Below, in pieces: positions 1-8,207 of a stretch of 23,145 bases of DNA. The stretch is from Ignavibacteriaceae bacterium (GTDB taxonomy: Bacteria > Bacteroidota > Ignavibacteria > Ignavibacteriales > Ignavibacteriaceae). Within the stretch, counting starts at the first letter, position 1; each line of letters starts with the position of its first letter. The notes below the pieces were generated by a model. The model worked only from the letters and a program-made list of their open reading frames with translations, was not told the DNA's origin and ran no database searches. The stretch is taken from the NCBI GenBank assembly GCA_013388525.1, contig JACAFA010000180.1, positions 1 through 23,145 of the forward strand, written 5' to 3'. The position numbers were made by a program, and so were the translations under genes.

Positions 1-147
1 AAATGCTCATATTTTTACCCTTTGCACGGAAGGATTGATTATCCTGATGTAGGAAATTAGTCAACAATATAGGAGGGTATCTATGGGTTTCATTTCACGG
101 TGTACTTTTCTTTTTCTAATTATCTATTAATAAACTATTAATTTTTT
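1..147. other. Left-edge non-coding region; possible end of an upstream gene
   Basis: The frame starting at base 1 stays open for 19 codons and ends in TAG at 58-60. It could be the last codons of a plus-strand gene cut by the window, but the stretch is too short to assign. No terminator hairpin follows it. A strong AGGAGG lies at 71-76 and precedes a 15-codon ORF, which is listed separately. Confidence 0.25.
83..130 (+). CDS. Possible 15-codon leader ORF with strong ribosome binding site
   Basis: AGGAGG at 71-76 is followed 6 nt later by ATG and a 15-residue hydrophobic peptide (MGFISRCTFLFLIIY) ending in TAA. The stop lies 30 nt before the preferred start of the Asp-box protein. It may be a leader ORF that loads ribosomes for the next gene, or a chance ORF beside a purine-rich tract. 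Nothing beyond the ribosome binding site and the spacing supports translation. Confidence 0.25.
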   Translation: MGFISRCTFLFLIIY

Positions 148-154
148 AAGGAGG
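148..154 (+). promoter_or_regulatory. Shine-Dalgarno AAGGAGG deciding the start of the Asp-box protein
   Basis: AAGGAGG ends directly against the first ATG (155), which leaves no spacer, but lies 6 nt before the second in-frame ATG (161). The second start is therefore preferred, and the protein begins MKKFLNIFF. Confidence 0.8.
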
Positions 155-160
155 ATGCTT

Positions 161-1840
161 ATGAAAAAGTTTCTTAACATTTTCTTTTTGTTTGTAGTTC
201 TTGTTCCATTTATTAACTCACAGGATGGAATTGATATCTGGACAACTAACACAACCACGATTGGCCGTGTTTTTGATATGGTGATTGACGCTAACAGCCA
301 AAATACTATGTATGCATGTGGCCTGGATCAAGGAGTATGGAAAACTGTTGATGGTGGTTCTGTTTGGGCACCAATAAACAGTGGTATTCAATTAACACAG
401 GTACAAGCGCTTGCTATTTCTAAAAATAATCCTCAATATTTATTAGCTGGAACTGCAGCGGGTACTGGAGCTGGAGTCTATAGAACAACTGATGGTGGAG
501 GAACCTGGATACAAGTAAATAATGGTATAACCGAAACTATAGCGGTCCAAGCTTTAATACTTCATCCTGATAACCCAAATATAGCATGGTGTACTATTTT
601 TACTGGGACTACAGATGCAGTTAATGGAGTTTACAAAACCACAAATGGTGGAGCCAACTGGTTCCCGATTACCAATGGCATCGGTGCTATTAAAAACTTT
701 CTTTCTTTAGCGATGTCACCAACTGATCCTAATACTATTTATTTGGGCTCATCCTTTTCAGTTGCAACAAGTACCGGACCCTCTGCTATTTATAAAAGCA
801 CAGACGGAGGAGCCAACTGGGTTCTGTCCAGTACCGGACTTCCAACAGACCCAACAGAAATTAATCCTGTAAGAGTAATTAAGGTAAGTAGTGATAATCC
901 AAATATTGTTGCAGCCGGATTATTTATGAACACAGTAAACGGTGGTTTTTACCTCTCAACAGATGCAGGTGCAAATTGGGTAAAGAAGCATAACGGGCTT
1001 CCATCAACTACTGGAACATTAATTCGTTCGCTTGCAATCAGACCAGTATTATCAAACCAATTTTTTGTCGGTCTGGACAGAAGCACACCAACAGATATTG
1101 GTGTTTTTATAACAACCAATGGAGGAGATAACTGGTCTTCATTTAATGGAGGAAATATGCTAAACACCTATGGAATCAGGGCTCTAGTTTTTAAAACTAC
1201 GGGCAACCATACGCTCTTTGCCGGTGTTGCTACTGCAACTGGTCAGGGCGTTTATGAGTATACGTTCTCCTTTGTACCTGTTGAACTAGTATCATTTTCA
1301 GCAGAAGTTTTTGGAAGTAAAGTAAATCTTAGTTGGATTACAGCAAGTGAACTTAACAACTATGGCTTCCAGATTGAAAGACGAAATGCTGAATCAAATG
1401 AATGGATGAGTATTGGTTTTGTTAATGGAAATGGAAACTCAACTGAAACCAGCTACTACTCATTTTCAGATAAGCCGGTTGCAGTCGGAAAATATTTTTA
1501 TCGTCTAAAACAAATAGACTTCAGTGGAAGTTATGAATACAGCAAGGAAGTTGATGTTACAATTCGGGAAGTTTTAAGTGAATTCACTCTGCATCAAAAC
1601 TATCCGAATCCGTTTAATCCTACAACCAAAATCAGTTTCAGTATTCCGCAAAACGGATTTACAACATTGAAAGTATTTGATGTATTGGGCAAAGAAGTTG
1701 CAAACATCATCGAAGGTGAATTAAACCAAGGCAATTATGAAATTCTATTCGATGCTTCAGACTTATCGAGCGGAATTTATTTCTATTCGTTGACTTCCGG
1801 AGAATTCACAAAAACCATGAAGATGATTTTGTCGAAATAA
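161..1840 (+). CDS. Exported Asp-box (BNR/sortilin-like) beta-propeller protein with T9SS C-terminal sorting domain
   Basis: This is a predicted secreted or surface-attached protein of about 559 residues. The N-terminus is a signal peptide (MKKF, a hydrophobic stretch, then INSQ). Residues of about 25-370 hold six Asp-box-type motifs: KTVDGGSVW, RTTDGGGTW, KTTNGGANW, KSTDGGANW, LSTDAGANW and ITTNGGDNW. Such repeats form beta-propellers in sortilin/BNR and YCF48-like proteins. Residues of about 378-475 form a beta-sandwich-like module starting PVELVSFSAEVFG. The last ~85 residues, from QNYPNPFNPTTKISFSIP to the lysine end, are a type A T9SS sorting domain, normally removed on export. The module and tail closely resemble those of the protein at 4395-5987. 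No catalytic residues are evident and the substrate or role is unknown. The gene is monocistronic by appearance, with a terminator right after it. Confidence 0.85.
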   Translation: MKKFLNIFFLFVVLVPFINSQDGIDIWTTNTTTIGRVFDMVIDANSQNTMYACGLDQGVWKTVDGGSVWAPINSGIQLTQVQALAISKNNPQYLLAGTAAGTGAGVYRTTDGGGTWIQVNNGITETIAVQALILHPDNPNIAWCTIFTGTTDAVNGVYKTTNGGANWFPITNGIGAIKNFLSLAMSPTDPNTIYLGSSFSVATSTGPSAIYKSTDGGANWVLSSTGLPTDPTEINPVRVIKVSSDNPNIVAAGLFMNTVNGGFYLSTDAGANWVKKHNGLPSTTGTLIRSLAIRPVLSNQFFVGLDRSTPTDIGVFITTNGGDNWSSFNGGNMLNTYGIRALVFKTTGNHTLFAGVATATGQGVYEYTFSFVPVELVSFSAEVFGSKVNLSWITASELNNYGFQIERRNAESNEWMSIGFVNGNGNSTETSYYSFSDKPVAVGKYFYRLKQIDFSGSYEYSKEVDVTIREVLSEFTLHQNYPNPFNPTTKISFSIPQNGFTTLKVFDVLGKEVANIIEGELNQGNYEILFDASDLSSGIYFYSLTSGEFTKTMKMILSK

Positions 1841-1859
1841 TTATTTTCATTCGAATTTT

Positions 1860-1899
1860 ATACCGCAGAAGAAATAGTTTTGCTGCGGTATTTTTTTTT
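1860..1899 (+). terminator. Rho-independent terminator of the Asp-box protein gene
   Basis: The 9-bp perfect stem ATACCGCAG (1860-1868) / CTGCGGTAT (1883-1891) is followed by a T run to 1899. It begins 20 nt after the stop codon. Confidence 0.9.
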
Positions 1900-1904
1900 A
1901 AGGG

Positions 1905-1926
1905 TTAATGACAATTTTGTCATTAA
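1905..1926. repeat. Perfect 9-bp inverted repeat (operator-like palindrome)
   Basis: TTAATGACA (1905-1913) and TGTCATTAA (1918-1926) flank a 4-nt AT spacer. The repeat lies just past the terminator and about 100 nt before a promoter-like sequence. It has no T run of its own, so it resembles a protein-binding site more than a second terminator. No regulator can be named. Confidence 0.4.
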
Positions 1927-2023
1927 AACTAATCGTGGATTACAGGTTCATCGCTTTCAAAACAAATTTACCCCATAAATTAGTAGAATTTACCCTAAAT
2001 GCTTAGAATTCAATCTGAAAATA

Positions 2024-2053
2024 TTGAATTCCACATATTCATTACGGTATAAT
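2024..2053 (+). promoter_or_regulatory. Sigma70-like promoter in the gap before coaD
   Basis: TTGAAT (2024-2029) and a perfect TATAAT (2048-2053) are separated by 18 nt and read to the right. The expected transcript starts near 2060, covers the 28-codon ORF and ends at the 2244-2272 terminator. There is no other annotated plus-strand gene it could serve. Confidence 0.5.
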
Positions 2054-2099
2054 ACTTGAAAAAATCAGGTATTTAATAACAAATTTTTGGTTGAATCTT

Positions 2100-2186
2100 A
2101 TGCAAAATGATACCTTTGTAAGAATTTTAACAAGTGTTGTTTTCAGTGCACTTTTTCTGCTTGTAACTATCGTGTTTCTCAGTTAA
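2100..2186 (+). CDS. Possible 28-residue single-span membrane peptide
   Basis: The ORF runs ATG to TAA with a short polar N-terminus (MQNDTFVRIL) followed by about 18 hydrophobic residues (SVVFSALFLLVTIVFLS), the layout of a small membrane peptide. It sits between a promoter-like sequence and a strong terminator with nothing else in the unit. No clear Shine-Dalgarno precedes the ATG, so the unit could instead encode a small RNA of about 210 nt. No family is recognised. Confidence 0.35.
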   Translation: MQNDTFVRILTSVVFSALFLLVTIVFLS

Positions 2187-2243
2187 TGCATTCGGATATG
2201 CATTTTATATCTGCGTAAAAAATTTTTGTGATATTCATAAACG

Positions 2244-2272
2244 AAAAAAGGTGTCAATCGACACCTTTTTTT
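2244..2272. terminator. Bidirectional terminator between the small transcript and coaD
   Basis: GGTGTC/GACACC, extended by six A/T pairs, gives a 12-bp perfect hairpin with the loop AATC. It has a T run on one side and an A run on the other, so it can end both the rightward transcript and the leftward coaD transcript, whose stop is 30 nt away at 2302. Confidence 0.85.
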
Positions 2273-2301
2273 ATCCTCTGAAAATATCAAGTCAGCACGA
2301 A

Positions 2302-2784
2302 CTATACTTTTTGAAATTTCCTCTTCAATGCTTCTGCAACAATCGGTGGAACAAAATCGCTGACATCACTTTTTAAACTTGCCAGGTTTCTTATAATTGT
2401 CGAATTAAGATAAGTGAATTTCTCATGCGGCATAAGAAATACTGTTGCAATACTGTTATCAAGTTTTCTGTTCATTAATGCCATTTGAAACTCGTACTCA
2501 AAATCACTCACAGCACGAAGACCTCTTAAGATTCCGCTTGCACCTACAATTTTTGCATGCTCAACAACCAATCCATCAAATGAATCAACAGAAACATTTG
2601 GAAATTCTTTCAAACTCTCTTTAAGCATACTAACTCTTTCCTCAGTAGAAAATAACGGTGCTTTGCCAGGATTTATTGCAACTGTAACAACTACAGCATC
2701 GAATAATTCTATTGCGCGTCTGATAAGATCGATATGTCCGTATGTCACAGGATCAAATGTTCCGGGATAAATAATTTTACGCAT
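2302..2784 (-). CDS. coaD: Phosphopantetheine adenylyltransferase
   Basis: CoaD transfers AMP from ATP to 4'-phosphopantetheine, giving dephospho-CoA, the fourth step of coenzyme A synthesis in the cytoplasm. The 160-residue length is normal for the family. The nucleotidyltransferase signature YPGTFDPVTYGH, with the HxGH-type motif as TYGH at residues 14-17, is at the N-terminus. RGLRAVSDFEYEFQMA lies mid-protein and NSTIIRNLAS, the second nucleotide-binding motif, near residue 130. It is the last gene of the leftward series, 105 nt after the cytochrome lipoprotein. In many bacteria coaD directly follows rsmD, but here three exported-protein genes lie between them. Confidence 0.97.
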   Translation of the reverse strand: MRKIIYPGTFDPVTYGHIDLIRRAIELFDAVVVTVAINPGKAPLFSTEERVSMLKESLKEFPNVSVDSFDGLVVEHAKIVGASGILRGLRAVSDFEYEFQMALMNRKLDNSIATVFLMPHEKFTYLNSTIIRNLASLKSDVSDFVPPIVAEALKRKFQKV

Positions 2785-2889
2785 AATTGAAGCTTAAATA
2801 ATTATTGAAATCTTTACTTCAAATATTACTCATAGTTTCAAAATTACAAAAGCTTATAAAGGATTGACCCGAATTAAATAATTATTTAC

Positions 2890-4383
2890 TCAATTCTCTC
2901 TTGCTGTAATCCCGGTAGCAAAGCTTCCAACGTCCAGAATTTTTACTAGTTCGCTTGTGGCTACATCATAAACACAAACCAATGACGGTCTGAATTCTCC
3001 GGGAATTTTGTAATGTCTTTCAAACTGGTGGTTAGGATCATTGTTTGAACAGGTTACATAAAGATATTTTCCATCAGGAGATAAATCTGCACCGTACAAA
3101 TGATGAAAGGCTTCACTTGTAAATTCCCGCGTTATACTCCAGTTTTCACCATTCTTTGTAATTTCTGTTATGATTGGTTCGTGATGTGACACAGTAAATA
3201 TTTTATTACCATCCTGTGAAATAGCTGATTGCATTGGATGTTCCTTGATTATCAGCTCCTGTAATATTTGTTTTGTGGATAAATTAATAATCAGCATCAG
3301 ACTTGACTTTCTGCAGTTTACATAGAGGTATTTATCATCAGGCGAAACATAGAGATGCATAGGTTCGTGGGTTGGTTCTATACCGGAAGAAAGAATAATA
3401 TCATCTTCGAGAACTTCAAGACTTTCAACATCAACGATAGAAATTCTGTCTTTAGTCATATTTCCTACAAAAAGTTTTTTATCATCGCTGGTTAGCCAGA
3501 TTGCATGAGGAAGTCCTGTTACAGGTAAACTTATATCTGCTTTTTTGGTCATTGTTTCTGTATCAATGGCATAAATCACATTATAAATACTTGGAGCAGT
3601 GGAGGACCTTGAGACGAAAGCAGTTTTTCCATCTTTAGTAATCTGAATCATGCCGGCATTTTCAAGTCCATCTAACTGACCGATAATAGTGTTTGTTGAA
3701 GCATCTATTTTCAGAAGACGACCTGCAGCAATCAACGTAACAAAATAGTACTGACCATGTATTTGAATGTTATGCGGAGCGTCAGTAACTGAAGAAACTA
3801 TATCGACATTAATTATTCTGGATACAACTTTGTGTTGTGCATCGATTTCAAAAATTTCATCTGATCCCTGATTGCAAACATATATTTTTTGTCCACCTGA
3901 GTACGGTACGTTACCGTTATAATCGCGGGCACCTTCGTTTATCCAGTTTTTAATCGCATCTACTTGAGGTTGAGATAAAACTTTTCTCTGATAAGGCATT
4001 CGTTGATTTTGATCTTCAATACTTCCGGTGATAAGCTGATAGAGCAGACTTTTATCAGCATTGAAAGGAACAATTGGACTACCTCCGTATACACCATCTC
4101 CGTGTGTTGGTTTCGTCATTTTATCAAGATGACCATCTAAAGGTCTGCCGATAGATCCTTTTATCATCTCAGTGAATGAAGTTAATTTTAAATTATGATG
4201 AGGTTCAGAGTTACCGTGACATCCTGCATCCAGACAATTTTGAGCAAAGATCTCAGCAACTTCCTTTTTCTGAAAACCATTATTTGTTTCATCTACAGGA
4301 GGAATTGTTGTTTCTTCATCACAACCGGAAAAAAATAGTAAGCTTGAAAGAACTACAACAATAAGATTGTAACCGGTTCGCAT
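2890..4383 (-). CDS. Lipoprotein: cytochrome c domain followed by YVTN-type beta-propeller
   Basis: The 497-residue protein starts with a lipoprotein signal ending FFSGC, with Cys21 as the lipid site. Residues 42-155 look like a class I cytochrome c-type domain: a haem-binding motif C50-x4-C55-H56 (CLDAGCH), a candidate axial methionine at M129 (RMP), and a C-terminal helix LSQPQVDAIKNWINEGA. The CX4CH spacing departs from the usual CXXCH. From about residue 160 the chain is a seven-bladed-type propeller with YVTN-like strands such as KIYVCNQGSDEIFEID, KLFVGNM, KYLYVNC and KYLYVTCSNN, resembling YncE/cytochrome d1-type propellers. It is probably anchored in the outer or inner membrane facing the periplasm, with a role in electron transfer or binding that cannot be specified. 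It begins 11 nt after the choice-of-anchor B gene, so the two are likely cotranscribed. Confidence 0.85.
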   Translation of the reverse strand: MRTGYNLIVVVLSSLLFFSGCDEETTIPPVDETNNGFQKKEVAEIFAQNCLDAGCHGNSEPHHNLKLTSFTEMIKGSIGRPLDGHLDKMTKPTHGDGVYGGSPIVPFNADKSLLYQLITGSIEDQNQRMPYQRKVLSQPQVDAIKNWINEGARDYNGNVPYSGGQKIYVCNQGSDEIFEIDAQHKVVSRIINVDIVSSVTDAPHNIQIHGQYYFVTLIAAGRLLKIDASTNTIIGQLDGLENAGMIQITKDGKTAFVSRSSTAPSIYNVIYAIDTETMTKKADISLPVTGLPHAIWLTSDDKKLFVGNMTKDRISIVDVESLEVLEDDIILSSGIEPTHEPMHLYVSPDDKYLYVNCRKSSLMLIINLSTKQILQELIIKEHPMQSAISQDGNKIFTVSHHEPIITEITKNGENWSITREFTSEAFHHLYGADLSPDGKYLYVTCSNNDPNHQFERHYKIPGEFRPSLVCVYDVATSELVKILDVGSFATGITAREN

Positions 4384-4394
4384 ATTTTAATAAC

Positions 4395-5987
4395 CTATTT
4401 TATTAACGTCATTTTTATTGAATGATTAATATTACCAGCAGAGAGTTTTGCAATATAAATTCCTGAAGGCAGATTGTTTGCATCAAACGTCATACTGTAT
4501 TTACCTTCCGGGAGAATATCGTTAACGATTTCACCCACTTTTTCTCCAACAACATTATAAATAGACAGATTAACATAACCGGAAGTTGGAACACTGAATT
4601 TTATATTTGTTGACGGATTAAATGGATTAGGATAATTCTGACTTAAAATGAATGAAACTGCATTGGTTACTTCCACCTCAACTTCATCCGAGAAAGAAGT
4701 TTTTCCATCAAAATCAACCTGTTTGAGTCTGTAATAATATTTCCCTGATGTCACACTACGATCAATGAATGAGTAATCATTTATTTCTGTTGAGGTTCCA
4801 TTACCTTCAACAAATCCGATTGTATAGAATTCATTATCAATTTTTCTCTGTACCTCGAATCCCTGATTATTTTTTTCGGAAGAGGTTGTCCATTTAAGAT
4901 TCACACTTCCGCCAATAACTTCTGCTGTAAAGGATGAAAGTTCGACGGGAATCGATCCATTAAACTTTAAAACATAAAGTCCTGTTGATATATCAGAAAC
5001 AAGAATATTGCCAGATGGTAAATAAGGATAACATCCCCAGGCACCGTTATAGGTTCCGCCATTATTCTGGGGATAAGTATCATATTGACCAGCAAGCTGA
5101 GGATTAGAAGGATCGGATATATCAAGTACAACGTAACCGGAAGTGTAATACGAAATGTGAGCATAGTTGCCAAGTATAAACAAATTATGTACATAAGAAC
5201 TGGCACCGGGCATTTGCCAGGTTGGTACGGTCAAATTCCAGCTTGTACGATCTGCAAGATCCCAAACGGTTATATCTCTCGCATTAAATTCTTCAGTTCC
5301 TACAAAATATCTTTTATCTTCTGTCATCCATCCGCTATGAGCATAAATTCCGGGCAGACTCATACTAACCGAAATTAATTGTGGGCTAAATTTATTTGAT
5401 ACACTTATTAAATCGTAAGAATCTTCTGCAGCTGCTGCCACCGTATCATTCCAGACGTAAACATCGTGTATGTAGTTGCTTCCGGTATAATAAAAAGTTC
5501 TTGTTGGATTTACCGGATTACTCAAATCCAGAATATGCATTCCACCGCCATTATTCGTACCAATTACATATGCATATCCGTTATCAATATAAATGTTATG
5601 TGCACGTGTAAACCAGGTCTCAATTGTATTAACCAGAGTAGCAGTTGCTGGCAGCTGAGATAAATCAACTATTTGCAAACCTCTGCCGGTACTTGTTCCC
5701 TCTGTAACAATGTAAGCATAAGTACTGTGTACTTTAATATCGCGCCAGATTGAATTAGGTCCCGGAATAAAAGCAACCTGAACCGGATTGGTCGGGACAG
5801 TAACATTTACAATGGATGTACCTATCTGGACTCCAAGTAAAGCATACTCGTTTCCTGAACCGTCAACATAACCCCAGATATCATTATATCCTGCAGAAGG
5901 GTATTGATTTAAGTTACTTAACAATGTTACGTTATTCTGTGCAATTATAATACTTGCTGCAAAAAGAATAGTTAAGAGAGTTTTCAT
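4395..5987 (-). CDS. Choice-of-anchor B family exported protein with T9SS sorting domain
   Basis: The start is placed at the second ATG (5987) because GAGG at 5993-5996 lies 5 nt before it and only 2 nt before the first ATG (5990). After a signal peptide, residues of about 20-345 form an LVIVD-like propeller of the choice-of-anchor B family: NDIWGYVDGSGNEYALLG, NSIWRDIKVHSTYAYIV, RAHNIYIDNGYAYVIG, MHILDLSNPVNP and VVLDISDPSNPQLAG. A module starting PVELSSFTAEVIGG (about 350-445) and the T9SS tail QNYPNPFNPSTNIKFSVP follow. The function of the family is unknown; members are exported and anchored in various ways. The gene ends in TAG, 11 nt before the cytochrome lipoprotein gene, which suggests the two products work at the cell surface together. 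Confidence 0.88.
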   Translation of the reverse strand: MKTLLTILFAASIIIAQNNVTLLSNLNQYPSAGYNDIWGYVDGSGNEYALLGVQIGTSIVNVTVPTNPVQVAFIPGPNSIWRDIKVHSTYAYIVTEGTSTGRGLQIVDLSQLPATATLVNTIETWFTRAHNIYIDNGYAYVIGTNNGGGMHILDLSNPVNPTRTFYYTGSNYIHDVYVWNDTVAAAAEDSYDLISVSNKFSPQLISVSMSLPGIYAHSGWMTEDKRYFVGTEEFNARDITVWDLADRTSWNLTVPTWQMPGASSYVHNLFILGNYAHISYYTSGYVVLDISDPSNPQLAGQYDTYPQNNGGTYNGAWGCYPYLPSGNILVSDISTGLYVLKFNGSIPVELSSFTAEVIGGSVNLKWTTSSEKNNQGFEVQRKIDNEFYTIGFVEGNGTSTEINDYSFIDRSVTSGKYYYRLKQVDFDGKTSFSDEVEVEVTNAVSFILSQNYPNPFNPSTNIKFSVPTSGYVNLSIYNVVGEKVGEIVNDILPEGKYSMTFDANNLPSGIYIAKLSAGNINHSIKMTLIK

Positions 5988-5990
5988 CAT

Positions 5991-5998
5991 TTCCTCTT
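5991..5998 (-). promoter_or_regulatory. Ribosome binding site (AAGAGGAA) of the choice-of-anchor B gene
   Basis: Read on the minus strand this is AAGAGGAA followed by ATGATG. The spacing of GAGG to the second ATG (5 nt) is the better one and moves the start one codon in. Confidence 0.6.
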
Positions 5999-6095
5999 GA
6001 TTAATTGTTTTGTAAATATATTTATATCGAAAAAAATAAAATGAGCACTAGCATTTAGAAAACTAATGCAGAAAAATTTCGTTATATATTTTTTA

Positions 6096-8207
6096 TTATT
6101 TAAGAAACAGTACTTTAATAGCTTCTGAATTTAATTCAGAAGAAACCAGTATGAAATAAACTCCAGAGGGAAGAATCTCCCCTGATGTATTATCTCCATA
6201 CCAATAAAAGTAGTTTGTACCGGCAGGCATATAGTCATTATGCAAAGACTTAACTTTTTCTCCGAGCGCATTGAATATTTCAACCGTCGTGAAAATAATT
6301 TCTTTAGTAAATATTCTGATTTGCGTACCGGGATTGAAGGGATTTGGAAATACTTCGAGCTTATAATTAACTGGTATAGATTCCCGGTCAGCAACACTTG
6401 TTATTTCAGAATTTATGTAAAAATATAAACCACCTTTAACATTTCCAAGGAATAAATCTAAATCAGTATCATTATCTAGGTCTGCAAAGTATGGGAAAGT
6501 ACTTCCGCCAAAATTGTCCGGGATAAATTTATTTGTAATCAGAGTCCAGACTGGTGAAAGATTGTTGCCATCATTTCTGAAATAAAATATTTCACCATTT
6601 CGGCTGCCGGAAAACAAATCAATCTTTCCATCTTTATTATAGTCAAATAAGAAAGGTGTGCTGTTATCGCCGATGTCTAATAAGCCAAAGTAAGAAGGAT
6701 TTGAAGTGAACTCGAATGTCGTTGGGTTTCCGGTGTTTTCATAAAAATTAAATCTGCCGTTGAATCCACCTATCACAAAGTCAAGATCACCATCACTTTC
6801 AACATCAAATAAAAAAGGAGTTGAACTTGAGCCGACATCAATTTCCTCTCCAAGATTGTTGAGCAGTGTTATCCCGATTGTAAACGATGGCGAAGAAGGA
6901 GTTCCGCTGTTTATATAAAGTTGGATTGTACCATTAAGCCTGCCAACTAAAAGGTCAACGTCACCATCATCATCAATATCACCAAAAGCCGGTGATACGC
7001 TAAGATCGCTTGTTATGTTAAAGAAAGATGAATCGGAATAGTAGAATGATGGATTTGAAATTGTTCCGGTATTTTCTAGAAAATGAATTGAACCAATTGG
7101 ATTATTAAGCGAGCCTATGAACAAATCCAAATCTCCATCATCATCAATATCAACAAAAACCGGAGCGCTGTTGTTTCCAACATCAAGTGTTTTTAGAAAA
7201 TCAGTTGTTCTTAAAATATGATTTGCAGATTGCGAACTTCCTGAATTCTCATAGTACATTATTGATTGAGGCACGGTCGGATCATAAAGCACTGAAACGA
7301 ATAAATCAAAATCTCCGTCTGAATCAATGTCCGAAAACCTTGGCATATTGAAACCACTTGTGTTAACACTGTCAGAATTTATGGGGTAGATATCAGAAAT
7401 TCTTTGCATATCAGGTGAAAAAGGTGTGCCCTGATTTTCAATAACATAAAGACTATTACTGAAAAAATCTCCCCAGAATAAATCAAGATCTGAATCGTCG
7501 TCAATATCAATAAAATCGAGTGAACTGGCGCCGTGCAGCATGTTAAAAGGTTTCGTTCCGATTATCTGGAGGTTTTGCCAGAAATTTGTAATAAATTTAA
7601 AACTGAAATCAGTGGTTGAACCTATATTTTCATAAAACGTCAAGGTACCTGCAGAATTACCGCTGATAAAATCGTAATCTCCGTCAGCATCAATATCAAC
7701 AAAAATCGGATTGCTTCCGAACTCGCTGTAAATCGGTTCACCTTCGTTATCTCGAACGGTGTCTTGAGCAAGGTTGAATAAAGGAGAAGAGATGCTACCA
7801 GCATTTCTGTAATAAGAAATCTGGTCATTATTGCTTGTGAAATAATCAAGGTCACTATCATCATCGATATCAACAAAGTAAAACCAATTTAGAAAAAATA
7901 ATCCGTCAGGATTTGAAAGTGAGTATTCAAAGTTCGGATTAAATTTTGAACCTGTATTTTTAAACCAGCCAAAAGTTTTATCACTATCAAGATAAAAAAT
8001 ATCAAGGTCACCATCATTGTCTATATCCACAAACTGATGTTCAAGATTATTATGACCGCCACTGAAAATATTTTTTATTAATCCCTGAGCGTCACTTACA
8101 GGAATTGTGTTCAACTCTCTGTGAAATGGTTGAGAATAAATTTCAGTTGCAGCAATAAAGAGAATGAGAAGGGTAGCTATTCCCGGTATTTTATTTCGTA
8201 AAGACAA
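6096..8207 (-). CDS. Exported FG-GAP/VCBS repeat protein with T9SS sorting domain
   Basis: The 703-residue protein has a signal peptide (LRNKIPGIATLLILFIAATEIYSQ). Ten FG-GAP-type calcium-loop repeats are spaced along residues of about 60-600, for example DIDNDGDLDIF, DIDDDSDLDYF, DIDADGDYDFI, DIDDDGDLDLF, DYNKDGKIDLF and DLDNDTDLDLF. Such repeats build integrin-alpha-like propellers that bind Ca2+. The final ~85 residues, from VFPNPFNPGTQIRIF, are the T9SS sorting domain. The start is a TTG with GGAG 5 nt upstream. It lies inside the last 31 nt of rsmD, which suggests coupled translation. It is probably a surface adhesin or carbohydrate-interacting protein, inferred only from the repeat type. 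A 108-nt gap follows before the next gene. Confidence 0.88.
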   Translation of the reverse strand: MSLRNKIPGIATLLILFIAATEIYSQPFHRELNTIPVSDAQGLIKNIFSGGHNNLEHQFVDIDNDGDLDIFYLDSDKTFGWFKNTGSKFNPNFEYSLSNPDGLFFLNWFYFVDIDDDSDLDYFTSNNDQISYYRNAGSISSPLFNLAQDTVRDNEGEPIYSEFGSNPIFVDIDADGDYDFISGNSAGTLTFYENIGSTTDFSFKFITNFWQNLQIIGTKPFNMLHGASSLDFIDIDDDSDLDLFWGDFFSNSLYVIENQGTPFSPDMQRISDIYPINSDSVNTSGFNMPRFSDIDSDGDFDLFVSVLYDPTVPQSIMYYENSGSSQSANHILRTTDFLKTLDVGNNSAPVFVDIDDDGDLDLFIGSLNNPIGSIHFLENTGTISNPSFYYSDSSFFNITSDLSVSPAFGDIDDDGDVDLLVGRLNGTIQLYINSGTPSSPSFTIGITLLNNLGEEIDVGSSSTPFLFDVESDGDLDFVIGGFNGRFNFYENTGNPTTFEFTSNPSYFGLLDIGDNSTPFLFDYNKDGKIDLFSGSRNGEIFYFRNDGNNLSPVWTLITNKFIPDNFGGSTFPYFADLDNDTDLDLFLGNVKGGLYFYINSEITSVADRESIPVNYKLEVFPNPFNPGTQIRIFTKEIIFTTVEIFNALGEKVKSLHNDYMPAGTNYFYWYGDNTSGEILPSGVYFILVSSELNSEAIKVLFLK

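Noticed and set aside
2794..2886. 13-bp direct repeat TTAAATAATTATT flanking the spacer upstream of coaD
   Set aside because: The sequence is pure A/T in an AT-rich spacer; chance is likely and no mobile-element content lies between the copies.
5085..5663. Plus-strand open frames opposite the choice-of-anchor B gene
   Set aside because: They overlap a well-supported minus-strand coding region and have no domain, ribosome binding site or signal of their own.
6420..8040. Periodic DNA pattern suggesting a tandem repeat
   Set aside because: The pattern comes from ten FG-GAP calcium loops (DxDxDGDxD) at the protein level. The DNA between them is not repeated.
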